A stretch of 64,000 bases of DNA, from NCBI RefSeq assembly GCF_021502725.1, contig NZ_JAKFFS010000002.1, positions 868,001 to 932,000 on the forward strand, in the 5' to 3' direction. The notes below the pieces were generated by a model. The model did no database searches, was not told where the DNA came from, and saw nothing but the letters and a program-made list of their open reading frames with translations. Positions within the stretch are counted from its first letter, which is position 1; every line of letters starts with the position of its first letter. The DNA comes from Dyadobacter sp. CY345. GTDB taxonomy: Bacteria; Bacteroidota; Bacteroidia; Cytophagales; Spirosomataceae. The position numbers were made by a program, and so were the translations under genes. Shown here one piece after another: positions 1 to 8,926 of this stretch.

Positions 1-1
1 T

Positions 2-2962
2 GTATCCGTCGTTTTGAAAGGTAGCAGAACAGGAACAAATACAGACGCTGACGGGAAATTCAAAATTGATGTACCCGATAATGCTGCTGTTTTGGTGTTT
101 TCTTCGGTTGGTTTTGTAACCCAGGAAATTCCTATTGGCGCGAAGAGCGAAATCAGTATTACTTTGGTAAGCGATATGAAAAGTCTCAGCGAAGTTGTGG
201 TTGTCGGTTATGGTACTCAGAAAAAAAGCCAGACTACCGGAGCTATTTCATCTGTTTCGGCAAAAGAAATTACCGAAATGCCGATTACAAACCTTGGACA
301 GGCCTTACAGGGCCGTACTGCCGGGGTGGATGTGAGCCAGGCAGGTTCCAAGCCAGGTACAGCACCGAAAATTCTTATTCGTGGCCGTCGTTCATTCAAT
401 GCCGGTAATGATCCTCTGTATGTTGTTGATGGAATTCCTTTATCGGCGGGATACGATGATATCAACCCCAATGACATTCAGTCGATGGAGGTATTAAAAG
501 ATGCCACTGCCACAGCTATTTATGGTGCCCGTGGTGCGAATGGTGTTGTAATTGTAACTACGAAACGTGGTGGCGTTAAGGGAAAAACCACGGTGACTTA
601 CGACACATATTTCGGCCAGTCGGAAGCACTTAACAAGTTAAATCTTTTCAACGGTGCAGAATTTGCCGAGTATGTTCGAGAGGCATATCGATCTACAAAA
701 AATAGTAAAGGAGAAATTATTTATACTGATGCCAATGGCGTATATGTGCCATCTGGTAAGTCAGACCCGGCTGCTGACGCAAAAATAGCTGTGTTGGGTG
801 GCGATCCAAATGTAAAAGCAGGGATCGAACAAGGACGTAGCACTGATTATCAGGACCTGATTCTGAAAAAAGGATTTCAACAAAATCATACCCTGGGGGT
901 GCAGGGAGGAAATGAAAAAACACAGTTTTATATTTCGGCAGGTGTTTTTCAGGATAAAGGTATAACGGAGGGATTGGACTATACCCGGACCTCTGTGAGA
1001 ACCAATATTGACCATAGTATCAATAAGAAACTTCGGGTTGGTATATCTTCGTACCTAATGTACAGTAACCGGAATGGCGAAACGCTGAATCCTTACAGTT
1101 TTACGATTAATCAAAACCCACTGGGGGCTCCTTTCAAGGAAGATGGGAGTATCAATTTTGCGCCGACCAACGATGCTTTATTGACCAATCCATTGGCTGA
1201 AATTGTTAAAGGTGCACAGGTTGACAACACGAAAAGATACCGGATTTTTAATAGCATTTATGCGGAAGTGCAAATTCTCGAAGGTTTAAAATACCGGGTG
1301 AATTTTGGGCCGGATATTACCGTTTCTCGGATGGGAAGATTTGTTGGTGCGCAAACGAATGCTCGTAAAGGTGGAGATTCTCAGGCGAGTAACCTTAATC
1401 GTTTTGGTTTCAACTGGACACTTGAAAACATTGTTAGCTATAACAAAACATTTGCTAACAAGCATAACCTTGGCGTGACACTGGTGCAGTCCATTCAGCG
1501 TGACAGGTTTGAGAACTACGGAACTCAGGTACAAGGTGTGCCGGTCGAATCGCAGCAGTTTTACAACATGGGAAATGCAAGTACCATTTTACAAACAGTC
1601 AGTGGTTTATCTGAATGGACAATTAACTCCTTTCTGGGTCGTATCAATTATGATTTTAACGATAAATACTTAGTAACGCTGACCTTGCGTCGTGATGGTT
1701 CAAGCCGTTTTGGAGAAAATACGAAATGGGGTAATTTTCCCGGTGTTGCAGTTGGATGGAATATAAGCAACGAACCATTCCTGAAATCAACTTCATGGCT
1801 TGACTTGCTTAAATTGAGAGCAGGTTGGGGTAAAGTTGGAAACCAGGGTGTGGCTCCTTATCAAACTCAGGGTTTACTTACCAGAACTGTTTATGCCTGG
1901 GATAATACAGGGGCATTCGGTTACAGACCGGGAACAATCGGAAACAGCGATTTGCGTTGGGAAAGCTCGGCTTCTACAAATATTGGTGTTGATTTCAGTA
2001 TCTTGGCAGGCCGTGTTCAGGGATCTTTGGAAGTATATCAGACTAATACGACTGACCTTCTTTTGTCTGACCAGCTGCCGGGCTCAATAGGATTTAGCGC
2101 TGTGACCCGAAACGTTGGAGAAACCAGAAACAGAGGTGTTGAATTAGGGCTTACCACAACAAACATCAATACGAAAGGGGGTTTTAAGTGGAATACGGAT
2201 TTGCAATTCACGAAAAATACCGAAGCAATTCTTTCTCTTTATAACGGAAAAGTGGATGACGTAGGAAATAAATGGTTCATCGGACAGCCTCTTAATGCTT
2301 TCTTTGATTACAAAAAAATAGGTATCTGGCAAGTTAATGAAGCTGAGCAAGCCAAGAAATTCTATCCGGGTGATCAGAACAATGCCTTGGGTGCCGGTGT
2401 AGGTCAGGTAAAAATTCAGGATACCAACAATGATGGTGTGATCAATGCAGACGACCGTGTTCTGCTGGGGTCGGACGTTCCTGATTTCAGTATGGGTTTG
2501 ACCAATCGTTTCTCTTACAAAGGATTTGATTTGTCATTGTTCTTCTTCGGACGATTTGGACAAAAAATTATAAGTGGTTTCCATCAAAATAACAATGCCC
2601 TGGCAGGTCGCTATCAGCAGATTAAAGTTGATTACTGGACACCAGACAATCCAAACGCTCAGTATCCACGTCCATTCAGCAGCCAGGAATTTCCGCAGTA
2701 TAACACTACGCTTATTTACTTTGACGGATCCTTCATCAAGCTTCGTAACATCAACGCTGGGTATACCTTTACCAACAATGTAACCAAAAGATTAGGTTTA
2801 GAATCCCTTAGAATTTTTACTAGTATTCAGCAACCTAAAATCTGGTCCAGCTTTATTTCGAAGTATAATGGCGTGGATCCTGAAACTGATGGAACATCTG
2901 TTAACAACGGAATTACACCGGCTACCAGAATTTGGACTGTTGGTTTAAACGTTAAATTCTGA
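2..2962 (+). CDS. SusC/RagA-family TonB-dependent outer-membrane receptor (5' partial)
   Basis: Outer-membrane beta-barrel that imports oligosaccharides with TonB energy, partnered by the SusD lipoprotein that follows. The reading frame is open to the left edge (codons for VSVVLKGSRTGT), so the signal peptide and the start of the carboxypeptidase-like regulatory domain lie outside the window; the TTG at 14 is not a real start. Visible parts are the end of the regulatory domain (TDADGKFKIDVPDNAA), the SusC signature VVVGYGTQKK, the plug domain (LQGRTAGVDV, IRGRRSFNAGNDPLYVVDGIP, SMEVLKDATATAIYGARGA) and a long barrel ending in GLNVKF with an aromatic terminal residue. About 980 residues are visible, near full length for the family. 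The substrate cannot be read from the sequence; the downstream genes point to a glycoside or sugar. Confidence 0.95.
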   Translation, partial: VSVVLKGSRTGTNTDADGKFKIDVPDNAAVLVFSSVGFVTQEIPIGAKSEISITLVSDMKSLSEVVVVGYGTQKKSQTTGAISSVSAKEITEMPITNLGQALQGRTAGVDVSQAGSKPGTAPKILIRGRRSFNAGNDPLYVVDGIPLSAGYDDINPNDIQSMEVLKDATATAIYGARGANGVVIVTTKRGGVKGKTTVTYDTYFGQSEALNKLNLFNGAEFAEYVREAYRSTKNSKGEIIYTDANGVYVPSGKSDPAADAKIAVLGGDPNVKAGIEQGRSTDYQDLILKKGFQQNHTLGVQGGNEKTQFYISAGVFQDKGITEGLDYTRTSVRTNIDHSINKKLRVGISSYLMYSNRNGETLNPYSFTINQNPLGAPFKEDGSINFAPTNDALLTNPLAEIVKGAQVDNTKRYRIFNSIYAEVQILEGLKYRVNFGPDITVSRMGRFVGAQTNARKGGDSQASNLNRFGFNWTLENIVSYNKTFANKHNLGVTLVQSIQRDRFENYGTQVQGVPVESQQFYNMGNASTILQTVSGLSEWTINSFLGRINYDFNDKYLVTLTLRRDGSSRFGENTKWGNFPGVAVGWNISNEPFLKSTSWLDLLKLRAGWGKVGNQGVAPYQTQGLLTRTVYAWDNTGAFGYRPGTIGNSDLRWESSASTNIGVDFSILAGRVQGSLEVYQTNTTDLLLSDQLPGSIGFSAVTRNVGETRNRGVELGLTTTNINTKGGFKWNTDLQFTKNTEAILSLYNGKVDDVGNKWFIGQPLNAFFDYKKIGIWQVNEAEQAKKFYPGDQNNALGAGVGQVKIQDTNNDGVINADDRVLLGSDVPDFSMGLTNRFSYKGFDLSLFFFGRFGQKIISGFHQNNNALAGRYQQIKVDYWTPDNPNAQYPRPFSSQEFPQYNTTLIYFDGSFIKLRNINAGYTFTNNVTKRLGLESLRIFTSIQQPKIWSSFISKYNGVDPETDGTSVNNGITPATRIWTVGLNVKF

Positions 2963-3008
2963 GAAAGGTTTTCTTAAAGTAGTTGTAAAAATATTAATTG
3001 ACTAAGAC

Positions 3009-4700
3009 ATGAATTTTAGATATATAACAAAATCTGCAAAAGTTGTTGCCATCGCGGCCATGATGTTGTCCGGGCAGGCATGTAACAATTTACTGGACGA
3101 AGTAGTGGTTTCAGGAATCGACAATGCCTACCTGAATACACCCAAAGGATTTGAAGATGGTGTTAATTCAGCTTACTCGGCATTGCGGATATATTACGCG
3201 ACCCAGCTCGGATTGACCATGACAGAATTTGGAACCGATATCTACGCCACAGGTGCTGATGGTGGATATAAAGGTTTCCATTTCTATGACACACAAATGA
3301 ACCCAACTGTTGATTATCTGGCAATTTTATGGGATGAGTTTTATCGTGGTATCAACACCTGCAACGCCATTATTGACAGAGCACCTAACGTTACTGGTGT
3401 TAGTGATGACGTAAAAAAATTACGTATTGCTGAGGTGAAATTTCTTCGTGCACATTATTACTTCATTTTATTCCAGCAATATGGAGGCGTTGATTTACGC
3501 TTGACTGAAACTGTGGTGGCTACAAAGGAAACAAAAAGATATACGGATGCAGAAATGTATGCAGCAATTATCAAGGACATGACTGAGGCCATGGCTGATT
3601 TACCTGCTACTTCAGCACAATATGGTCGTATTATCAAGCCTGTTGCGGAGATGGGACTGGCAAAGGTTTATCTTGCGAAAGCATATTCTGCACAAAAAGC
3701 GGCGGACGATTTTACAAAGGCAGCTGATCTTTGCAAAAGTGTTACAACAAACTACGGCTTCAAATTACTGGACGATTTTGCAAGTGTTTTTGATGAAGGA
3801 AACCAGCGGAACACTGAGATCGTATGGGCGGCACAGTACACTTCTGATCCACTTACAAACCTTACTAATAATACCGGAGCTGTTAACGGAGGTAATAACC
3901 TGCATCTATTCTTCGGAATGCAATATGATGTTCAGGCTGGTATGCAGCGCGATATATTAAATGGACGTCCATTCAAACGCCTCAGACCAACAACATATCT
4001 TACCGACGTTGTCTTTGGTGACAGAATTAATGACTCTCGCTACAAAAAGACCTTTAAAGATACGTGGTTAACGAATAAGCCGGGTACTTACAATACTGCG
4101 TTTGATGACTCGAAAACCAGCGTAACTTTTGCTTCGGGCGATACAGCGATATTTATTCCGGGTTTTGAAATGTCAAAAGAAGACAGAGCGAAACGGAAAT
4201 ATCAGGTTCTGGTACCAAGTAAATATTCTGAGGCCTTATTTCCTACGCTGAAGAAGTTTTTTGATACCAAACGTCCTGACATGACCTATGAAGCAGGAAG
4301 CCGGGATTATTTTATCTTCCGTCTGGCCGAAACTTACCTGATGCTTGCCGAAGCTCAGCTGGGAGCAGGTAATGTAAAAGACGCAACCACTGCGATCAAC
4401 ATGGTACGGACAAGAGCCGGCTGGGCTGGCAAAAAAGAGGCGATGGCTATCAAGGAATCGGATATGACTTTTGAACTTCTGATGGAAGAAAGAGCAAGAG
4501 AGTTGGCAGGTGAACAGACACGCTGGATGGATCTTAAACGTTGGGGCAATTTGGTTGACCGTGTCAAAAAATACAATCCTCAAGCAGCAGCAAACGTGGC
4601 AGACAGACATTTACTGAGACCAATTCCTCAAACACAAATTGACCGCAGTGCCAAAAATGCAGAAAATGTATCAGTTTTCGCTCAGAATCCTGGGTATTGA
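3009..4700 (+). CDS. SusD/RagB-family nutrient-binding outer-membrane lipoprotein
   Basis: Surface lipoprotein that captures glycans and closes over the SusC barrel. A signal peptide ends in a lipobox (SGQAC, Cys25), so the mature protein is lipid-anchored. The body is TPR-like as in SusD: an early FEDGVNSAYSALR segment, a central region of paired helices, and the usual ending (RPIPQTQIDRS...FAQNPGY). The 563 residues are ordinary for the family. It starts 46 bp after the SusC stop, so the two are almost certainly co-transcribed, and a hairpin at 4742-4790 follows. No glycoside hydrolase of a classical family is next to the pair, which differs from many polysaccharide utilisation loci. Confidence 0.95.
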   Translation: MNFRYITKSAKVVAIAAMMLSGQACNNLLDEVVVSGIDNAYLNTPKGFEDGVNSAYSALRIYYATQLGLTMTEFGTDIYATGADGGYKGFHFYDTQMNPTVDYLAILWDEFYRGINTCNAIIDRAPNVTGVSDDVKKLRIAEVKFLRAHYYFILFQQYGGVDLRLTETVVATKETKRYTDAEMYAAIIKDMTEAMADLPATSAQYGRIIKPVAEMGLAKVYLAKAYSAQKAADDFTKAADLCKSVTTNYGFKLLDDFASVFDEGNQRNTEIVWAAQYTSDPLTNLTNNTGAVNGGNNLHLFFGMQYDVQAGMQRDILNGRPFKRLRPTTYLTDVVFGDRINDSRYKKTFKDTWLTNKPGTYNTAFDDSKTSVTFASGDTAIFIPGFEMSKEDRAKRKYQVLVPSKYSEALFPTLKKFFDTKRPDMTYEAGSRDYFIFRLAETYLMLAEAQLGAGNVKDATTAINMVRTRAGWAGKKEAMAIKESDMTFELLMEERARELAGEQTRWMDLKRWGNLVDRVKKYNPQAAANVADRHLLRPIPQTQIDRSAKNAENVSVFAQNPGY

Positions 4701-4741
4701 GATAAGATAGTTTAAGTAGATTTTATTTAACAAAAATATCA

Positions 4742-4790
4742 AACAGGCAGAGATTTTTGGTTATCCTGAATCTCTGCCTGTTTATTGTTT
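4742..4790 (+). terminator. Intrinsic terminator after susD
   Basis: Inverted repeat with arms AACAGGCAGAGATT and AATCTCTGCCTGTT separated by a short loop and followed by TATTGTTTT. It separates the SusCD unit from the sugar-oxidation genes. The remainder of the 304-bp gap (4791-5004) is AT-rich and I see nothing else definite in it. Confidence 0.8.
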
Positions 4791-5004
4791 TGATATGAAT
4801 GTTCAAATGCACCAGTGATCTTTACAAGCATTTTATACAGCGCAACAATAAATACAAGGGGAATGTTTTTGTACATACTTTGATATTCAGAAAACAATAT
4901 TCTGTTTATTCTTGATACTGAAATGCCCCTACATTCTTGGATTTTTTAATTTATCTCGTCATCAAAACAAGACAGCTATCTAAACCTATAATCAAAAAAC
5001 ATTC

Positions 5005-5922
5005 ATGAAAACGATCGATACATCAAACCGCAGAATTTTCCTTCGAACTTTATCTCTTGGAGCAGGGGCACTTTTAACTTCTTCTTCATGGGCAGAGGCA
5101 ATGTTGAAAAAGGTAGACATGAAAATTGGATACTCAGCCATAACCTGGGGAGGGAAGGATGAACAGGCTATGGCGGACCTTGCCGGTTTAGGTTTTAAAG
5201 GAATTCAGTTAAGAGCAAATACTTTCGGTCCGTATCGCAATAAAGTTTCTGAACTAAAAGATTCACTGATACAACATAATCTTACACTTTGCATGTTTTC
5301 AAGCGGGAACGTCGAGATTGATCCTGCAAAGTTTGAAAGTACAGTTGACACGCACGTTGCGCATGCCAGTTTTGTAAAAGCGTTGGGTGGAAACGCAATA
5401 CAACTGACCAATAGTTTAAGACCAAAAGATAGAAAACCAACGACTGAGGAGTTGAAAAAACTTGCACAGGTAATGAATGAAATTGGCAAACAAACAGCTG
5501 ATCTGGGCGTTCAGGCAGTCTACCACAACCACATGAATCAGCTTGGCGAAACGCCGGAAGAGGTTGATATTATAGTACAGGCGATGGATCCAAGATATGC
5601 AAAACTGCTGCTGGATATTGCGCATTACAAACAGGGTGGAGGAGAACCTGAGGAGGCGGTTGTCAAATATAAAAACATCATTCATTCGCTCCATTTAAAG
5701 GATACCAAACCGGCAGACACTAAAAACGGATACAAGTTCGTGGAGCTTGGACAGGGGCGCGTAAATGTACCGGCTGTATTTGATGCACTGAATAAAATCA
5801 AATTCAAGGGCTGGGCCGTGATCGAACTGGACGGTGTGCCTGATCCCGGTAAATCTCCTTTGGTATGTGCAGAGATAAATAAAAAATATATTACGGAAAC
5901 GTTGAAGTATCCGTTGGGTTGA
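5005..5922 (+). CDS. Exported sugar phosphate isomerase/epimerase-like TIM-barrel protein
   Basis: Member of the AP-endonuclease-2-like TIM-barrel superfamily, which holds divalent-metal sugar isomerases, epimerases and related lyases or hydratases. The N-terminus carries a twin-arginine type signal (NRRIFLRTLSLGAGALL), so a periplasmic location is likely. Motifs fitting the metal site are YHNH, LLLDIAHY, IHSLHLKD and the late VIELDG. At 305 residues it has the usual size plus signal. The neighbouring DUF1080, Gfo/Idh/MocA and DUF6807 genes suggest it acts on an oxidised sugar rather than a sugar phosphate, but the reaction is inferred from context only. Confidence 0.85.
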   Translation: MKTIDTSNRRIFLRTLSLGAGALLTSSSWAEAMLKKVDMKIGYSAITWGGKDEQAMADLAGLGFKGIQLRANTFGPYRNKVSELKDSLIQHNLTLCMFSSGNVEIDPAKFESTVDTHVAHASFVKALGGNAIQLTNSLRPKDRKPTTEELKKLAQVMNEIGKQTADLGVQAVYHNHMNQLGETPEEVDIIVQAMDPRYAKLLLDIAHYKQGGGEPEEAVVKYKNIIHSLHLKDTKPADTKNGYKFVELGQGRVNVPAVFDALNKIKFKGWAVIELDGVPDPGKSPLVCAEINKKYITETLKYPLG

Positions 5923-6014
5923 TAGTTGTGATGATCTGTGAACAATTATTTATTATCTAAGTAACATTAAAGCCGTTTTGTAGGGGTAATTTGCAGAAAA
6001 CATCGTTATATCAA

Positions 6015-6056
6015 GAGAAGACTAAATAATAGCGTTTTAGTCTTCTCACCTTTTTT
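6015..6056 (+). terminator. Intrinsic terminator upstream of the DUF1080 gene
   Basis: Arms GAGAAGACTAAA and TTTTAGTCTTCTC with a loop of about eight bases, followed by ACCTTTTTT. It lies after the isomerase-like gene and only 28 bp before the next start codon, so it may end the first transcript or attenuate read-through into the DUF1080 operon. Confidence 0.8.
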
Positions 6057-6083
6057 AGTGATCATTATTTTTTTAAAATTCCA

Positions 6084-7460
6084 ATGAATAAATTGAAAAT
6101 TTGCTTGTCAGCAATGCTCTTGGCTAGTGTTTTTTTTAACGCAACCGCGCAAAAATCAAAAGATGGCTGGCAGGACCTGTTTAATGGAAAAGATCTTTCC
6201 GGTTGGAAGCAATTAAACGGAAAAGCAAAATACGAAGTTAAGGACGGAGCCATTGTTGGTACTTCCGTGATGGATACGCCCAATTCGTTTCTAACTACCG
6301 AGAAGAATTACGGTGATCTCATATTAGAGTTAGATGTAAAAGTAGATAACAAGCTGAATTCAGGAATTCAGATCAGAAGCCTTTCGACGCCGGATTATCA
6401 GGACGGACGTGTTCACGGCTATCAGGTTGAGATCGATCCTAGCGACAGAGCCTGGTCGGGTGGACTTTATGACGAAGCGCGCCGCGGTTGGCTGTATTCC
6501 CTTGACATCAATCCGGAAGGCAAAAAAGCATTCAAGAAAGATGAATGGAATAGGTACCGAATCGAAGCTATCGGAAATTCAATAAGGACTTTCGTCAATG
6601 GTGTGCCGATTGCGGATGTTGTTGATGACGTAACACCTAGCGGTTTTATCTGCTTACAGGTTCACTCGATTGGAAATAAGGACAAGAGCCTGGAAGGCAC
6701 ACAGGTAAGCTGGAAAAATGTACGTATTAAAACTACAAACCTCAAACCTAGTCCAAGAACAGATATTCGTATCGTGAATCTAATTCCGAATACACTGGCG
6801 GATGCCGAAAAAGCGCAGGGGTGGAAGTTGTTATACGATGGGAAATCAGTGGATCAGTGGCAGTCATATAGCGGGGCTTCATTTCCTGAAAAACGCTGGA
6901 CTTATAACGACGGTACCATTACGATTGCCAAATCAGACGGATCTGAAACAGGAAACGATATTGTTACAAAAGAACTTTACGGGCCAGCTTTTGAATACCA
7001 GTTTCAATTTAAATTGACAGAGGGCGCAAACAGCGGTGTTAAATATTTCGTCGATAAAAAGTTTAATTCAGGCGGAAAATCTGGCGTTGGATTAGAATAT
7101 CAGGTGCTTGACGATGCGAAACATCCTGACGCAAAAATGGGAAAAAATGGCAACCGGACTATCGGTTCCCTGTATGACCTGATCGCTTCTGAAAAACCCT
7201 ATAATGCAATCAAAAAGATTGGTGAATGGAATTTAGGCCGCATTGTTGTGCATCCGGACGGTACTGTTCAGCATTTTTTGAATAATCACAAAGTTGTAGA
7301 GTATGTCCGCGGATCTCAGTCTTTTAAAGACTTGGTGGCAGAATCTAAGTTCAAAGGATTTGAAGGATTTGGTCTGTCGGATAAGGGATATTTGCTGTTG
7401 CAGGATCACGGAGATAACGTTTCTTTCCGTAGCCTGAAAGTTAAGGTATTAAGTAAATAG
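6084..7460 (+). CDS. Double-domain DUF1080 protein (3-keto-disaccharide hydrolase family)
   Basis: DUF1080 domains adopt a concanavalin/LamG-like beta-sandwich; characterised members act on 3-keto-glycosides. A Sec signal peptide (ending FFNATAQ) sends it out of the cytoplasm. Two copies of the domain are visible: residues about 28-215 (WQDLFNGKDLSGW, NSGIQIRS) and about 240-457 (GWKLLYDGKSVDQW, ANSGVKYFVD). Both begin with the LF/LYDGK...W motif and both have the NSG(I/V) strand. At 458 residues it is about twice a single-domain member. It is followed 30 bp later by the Gfo/Idh/MocA gene, supporting an oxidise-then-cleave pathway. Which domain is catalytic is not clear from sequence. Confidence 0.9.
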   Translation: MNKLKICLSAMLLASVFFNATAQKSKDGWQDLFNGKDLSGWKQLNGKAKYEVKDGAIVGTSVMDTPNSFLTTEKNYGDLILELDVKVDNKLNSGIQIRSLSTPDYQDGRVHGYQVEIDPSDRAWSGGLYDEARRGWLYSLDINPEGKKAFKKDEWNRYRIEAIGNSIRTFVNGVPIADVVDDVTPSGFICLQVHSIGNKDKSLEGTQVSWKNVRIKTTNLKPSPRTDIRIVNLIPNTLADAEKAQGWKLLYDGKSVDQWQSYSGASFPEKRWTYNDGTITIAKSDGSETGNDIVTKELYGPAFEYQFQFKLTEGANSGVKYFVDKKFNSGGKSGVGLEYQVLDDAKHPDAKMGKNGNRTIGSLYDLIASEKPYNAIKKIGEWNLGRIVVHPDGTVQHFLNNHKVVEYVRGSQSFKDLVAESKFKGFEGFGLSDKGYLLLQDHGDNVSFRSLKVKVLSK

Positions 7461-7490
7461 ATTTTAGTCTTTCAAAATTTCCATATAATC

Positions 7491-8831
7491 ATGACTAGTA
7501 GAAGAGATTTTATCAAAAAGGCAGCTTTGGCTTCTGCCGGAGTAGCGGTGAGTGTCAATTCAGTGAACGCGTCTAGCTACCGTCGTATTTTAGGGGCAAA
7601 TGATCGCGTTCGTGTGGGAATTATCGGTTTTTCCGACCGTTTCCGCAGCTCATTGGCACCTAGTTTTGCTGAGCATTCGAAAGAATTGAATTTCGAATTT
7701 ATGGGTGTTTCCGATTTATGGAACCGTCGCCGTGACGAAGCTGAAAAGTTCATAAAAGGAAAGGGCTGGTCTGCAAGTGAATTTGTTAAAGCACGTAATA
7801 ACGAGGAATTGTTGGCTCGTAAAGATGTTGACGCGGTAATAATCAGTACTGCCGATTTCCAGCACGCGCTTCATTGCGTTGAGGCAGTGAAATCCGGTCG
7901 TGACGTATATGTTGAAAAGCCTTTTGCTGAATCTTTGGCTGATGGGAAACTTGCTTTGAAAACGGTAGAAAGCTCAAAACAAATTGTTCAGGTAGGTTCG
8001 CAGCGCCGCAGTGCACCGAACTATCATGCTGCAAATGACTTCATAAAATCAGGCAAATTTGGAGATATTTCTATGGTCGAAATGACATGGAATGTTAATC
8101 AGCCTGGTCGCTGGAGACGTAAAGAGCTTGTTGAACAAATTAGAAAAGAAGACACTGACTGGGATCGTTTCTTGTTAAACCGTCCAAAAGTAGAATGGAA
8201 TCCTCGTTTCTATCTTGAATACCGTTTGTTTTATCCATATTCATCCGGGCTTCCAGGACAATGGATGTCGCACCAAATTGATACAGTTCACTGGTTTTCA
8301 GGATTGGAAGCGCCGCGCAGTGTTGTGGCAAATGGTGGTGTGTATGTTTGGAAAGATGGTCGTACCAATGCCGATACATTTTCGGCTACGTTCGATTATG
8401 GTCCGTTCGATAATCCTGATAAAGGTTTCCAGGTTATTTACTCGGCGCGTATGCACCAGGCAGCTGGCGATGTGAAAGAGTATTACTATTCAAATGGTGG
8501 TATGATCAATCTTGATACCAATAAAATTACTTCTGAGGGTGGACTTACAGCAAAAGCTGCTGAGGCGATGGGCATGAAAGCGAATTTATTACCAGAAACA
8601 TCTTTGAAAGCAGGTGATAAAATTGCGACGGATGCAAATACAGGATCTGACCCGATGACCTCGCTTCACATGCGTAACTGGATGGAATGTGTTCGCAGCC
8701 GTAAAGAGCCAAATGCGCCGGCGCGTGCCGGTTTCAATCACTCGGTTGCCAATATCATGTCAACACAAGCTTTGCATACAGGTAAAAAAGTTACCTGGGA
8801 TCCAAAGAAAAGCGACATCGTTCTAAGTTAA
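7491..8831 (+). CDS. Tat-exported Gfo/Idh/MocA-family oxidoreductase
   Basis: NAD(P)-dependent sugar oxidoreductase family. The N-terminus has a clear Tat signal (SRRDFIKKAALASAG), implying export as a folded, cofactor-loaded enzyme. The Rossmann fold follows (RVRVGIIGFSDR, a loop variant with Ser-Asp where Gly is common), then DAVIISTADFQHALH and the hallmark DVYVEKPFAE, in which the EKP lysine is the usual catalytic or cofactor-contacting residue. The C-terminal alpha/beta domain contains HQIDTVHWF. The 446 residues suit exported members from Bacteroidota. Placed between DUF1080 and DUF6807 genes, it probably oxidises a glycoside at C3; the exact substrate is unknown. Confidence 0.92.
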   Translation: MTSRRDFIKKAALASAGVAVSVNSVNASSYRRILGANDRVRVGIIGFSDRFRSSLAPSFAEHSKELNFEFMGVSDLWNRRRDEAEKFIKGKGWSASEFVKARNNEELLARKDVDAVIISTADFQHALHCVEAVKSGRDVYVEKPFAESLADGKLALKTVESSKQIVQVGSQRRSAPNYHAANDFIKSGKFGDISMVEMTWNVNQPGRWRRKELVEQIRKEDTDWDRFLLNRPKVEWNPRFYLEYRLFYPYSSGLPGQWMSHQIDTVHWFSGLEAPRSVVANGGVYVWKDGRTNADTFSATFDYGPFDNPDKGFQVIYSARMHQAAGDVKEYYYSNGGMINLDTNKITSEGGLTAKAAEAMGMKANLLPETSLKAGDKIATDANTGSDPMTSLHMRNWMECVRSRKEPNAPARAGFNHSVANIMSTQALHTGKKVTWDPKKSDIVLS

Positions 8832-8840
8832 ATTATTTGT

Positions 8841-8907
8841 TAAACGCAGAGTTGGTGAAAGTTTAGGAGGATCATTAGATTTCAAATAAACTCTGACTCT
8901 GCGTTTA
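8841..8907 (+). promoter_or_regulatory. Long stem-loop between oxidoreductase and DUF6807 genes
   Basis: Outer arms TAAACGCAGAGT (8841-8852) and ACTCTGCGTTTA (8896-8907) are perfectly complementary, and the interior also pairs partly (GTTGGTGAAA against TTTCAAATAAAC). No U-tract follows directly, so it resembles an mRNA processing or stabilising hairpin or a leaky terminator more than a strong terminator. It lies 19 bp before the next start. Confidence 0.65.
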
Positions 8908-8926
8908 AACCTTAAACCTCAGAATT

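Noticed and set aside
4236-4610. Open frame of 124 codons on the minus strand inside susD
   Set aside because: It lies wholly within a well-supported gene, is rich in Cys and His from antisense codons and matches no family.
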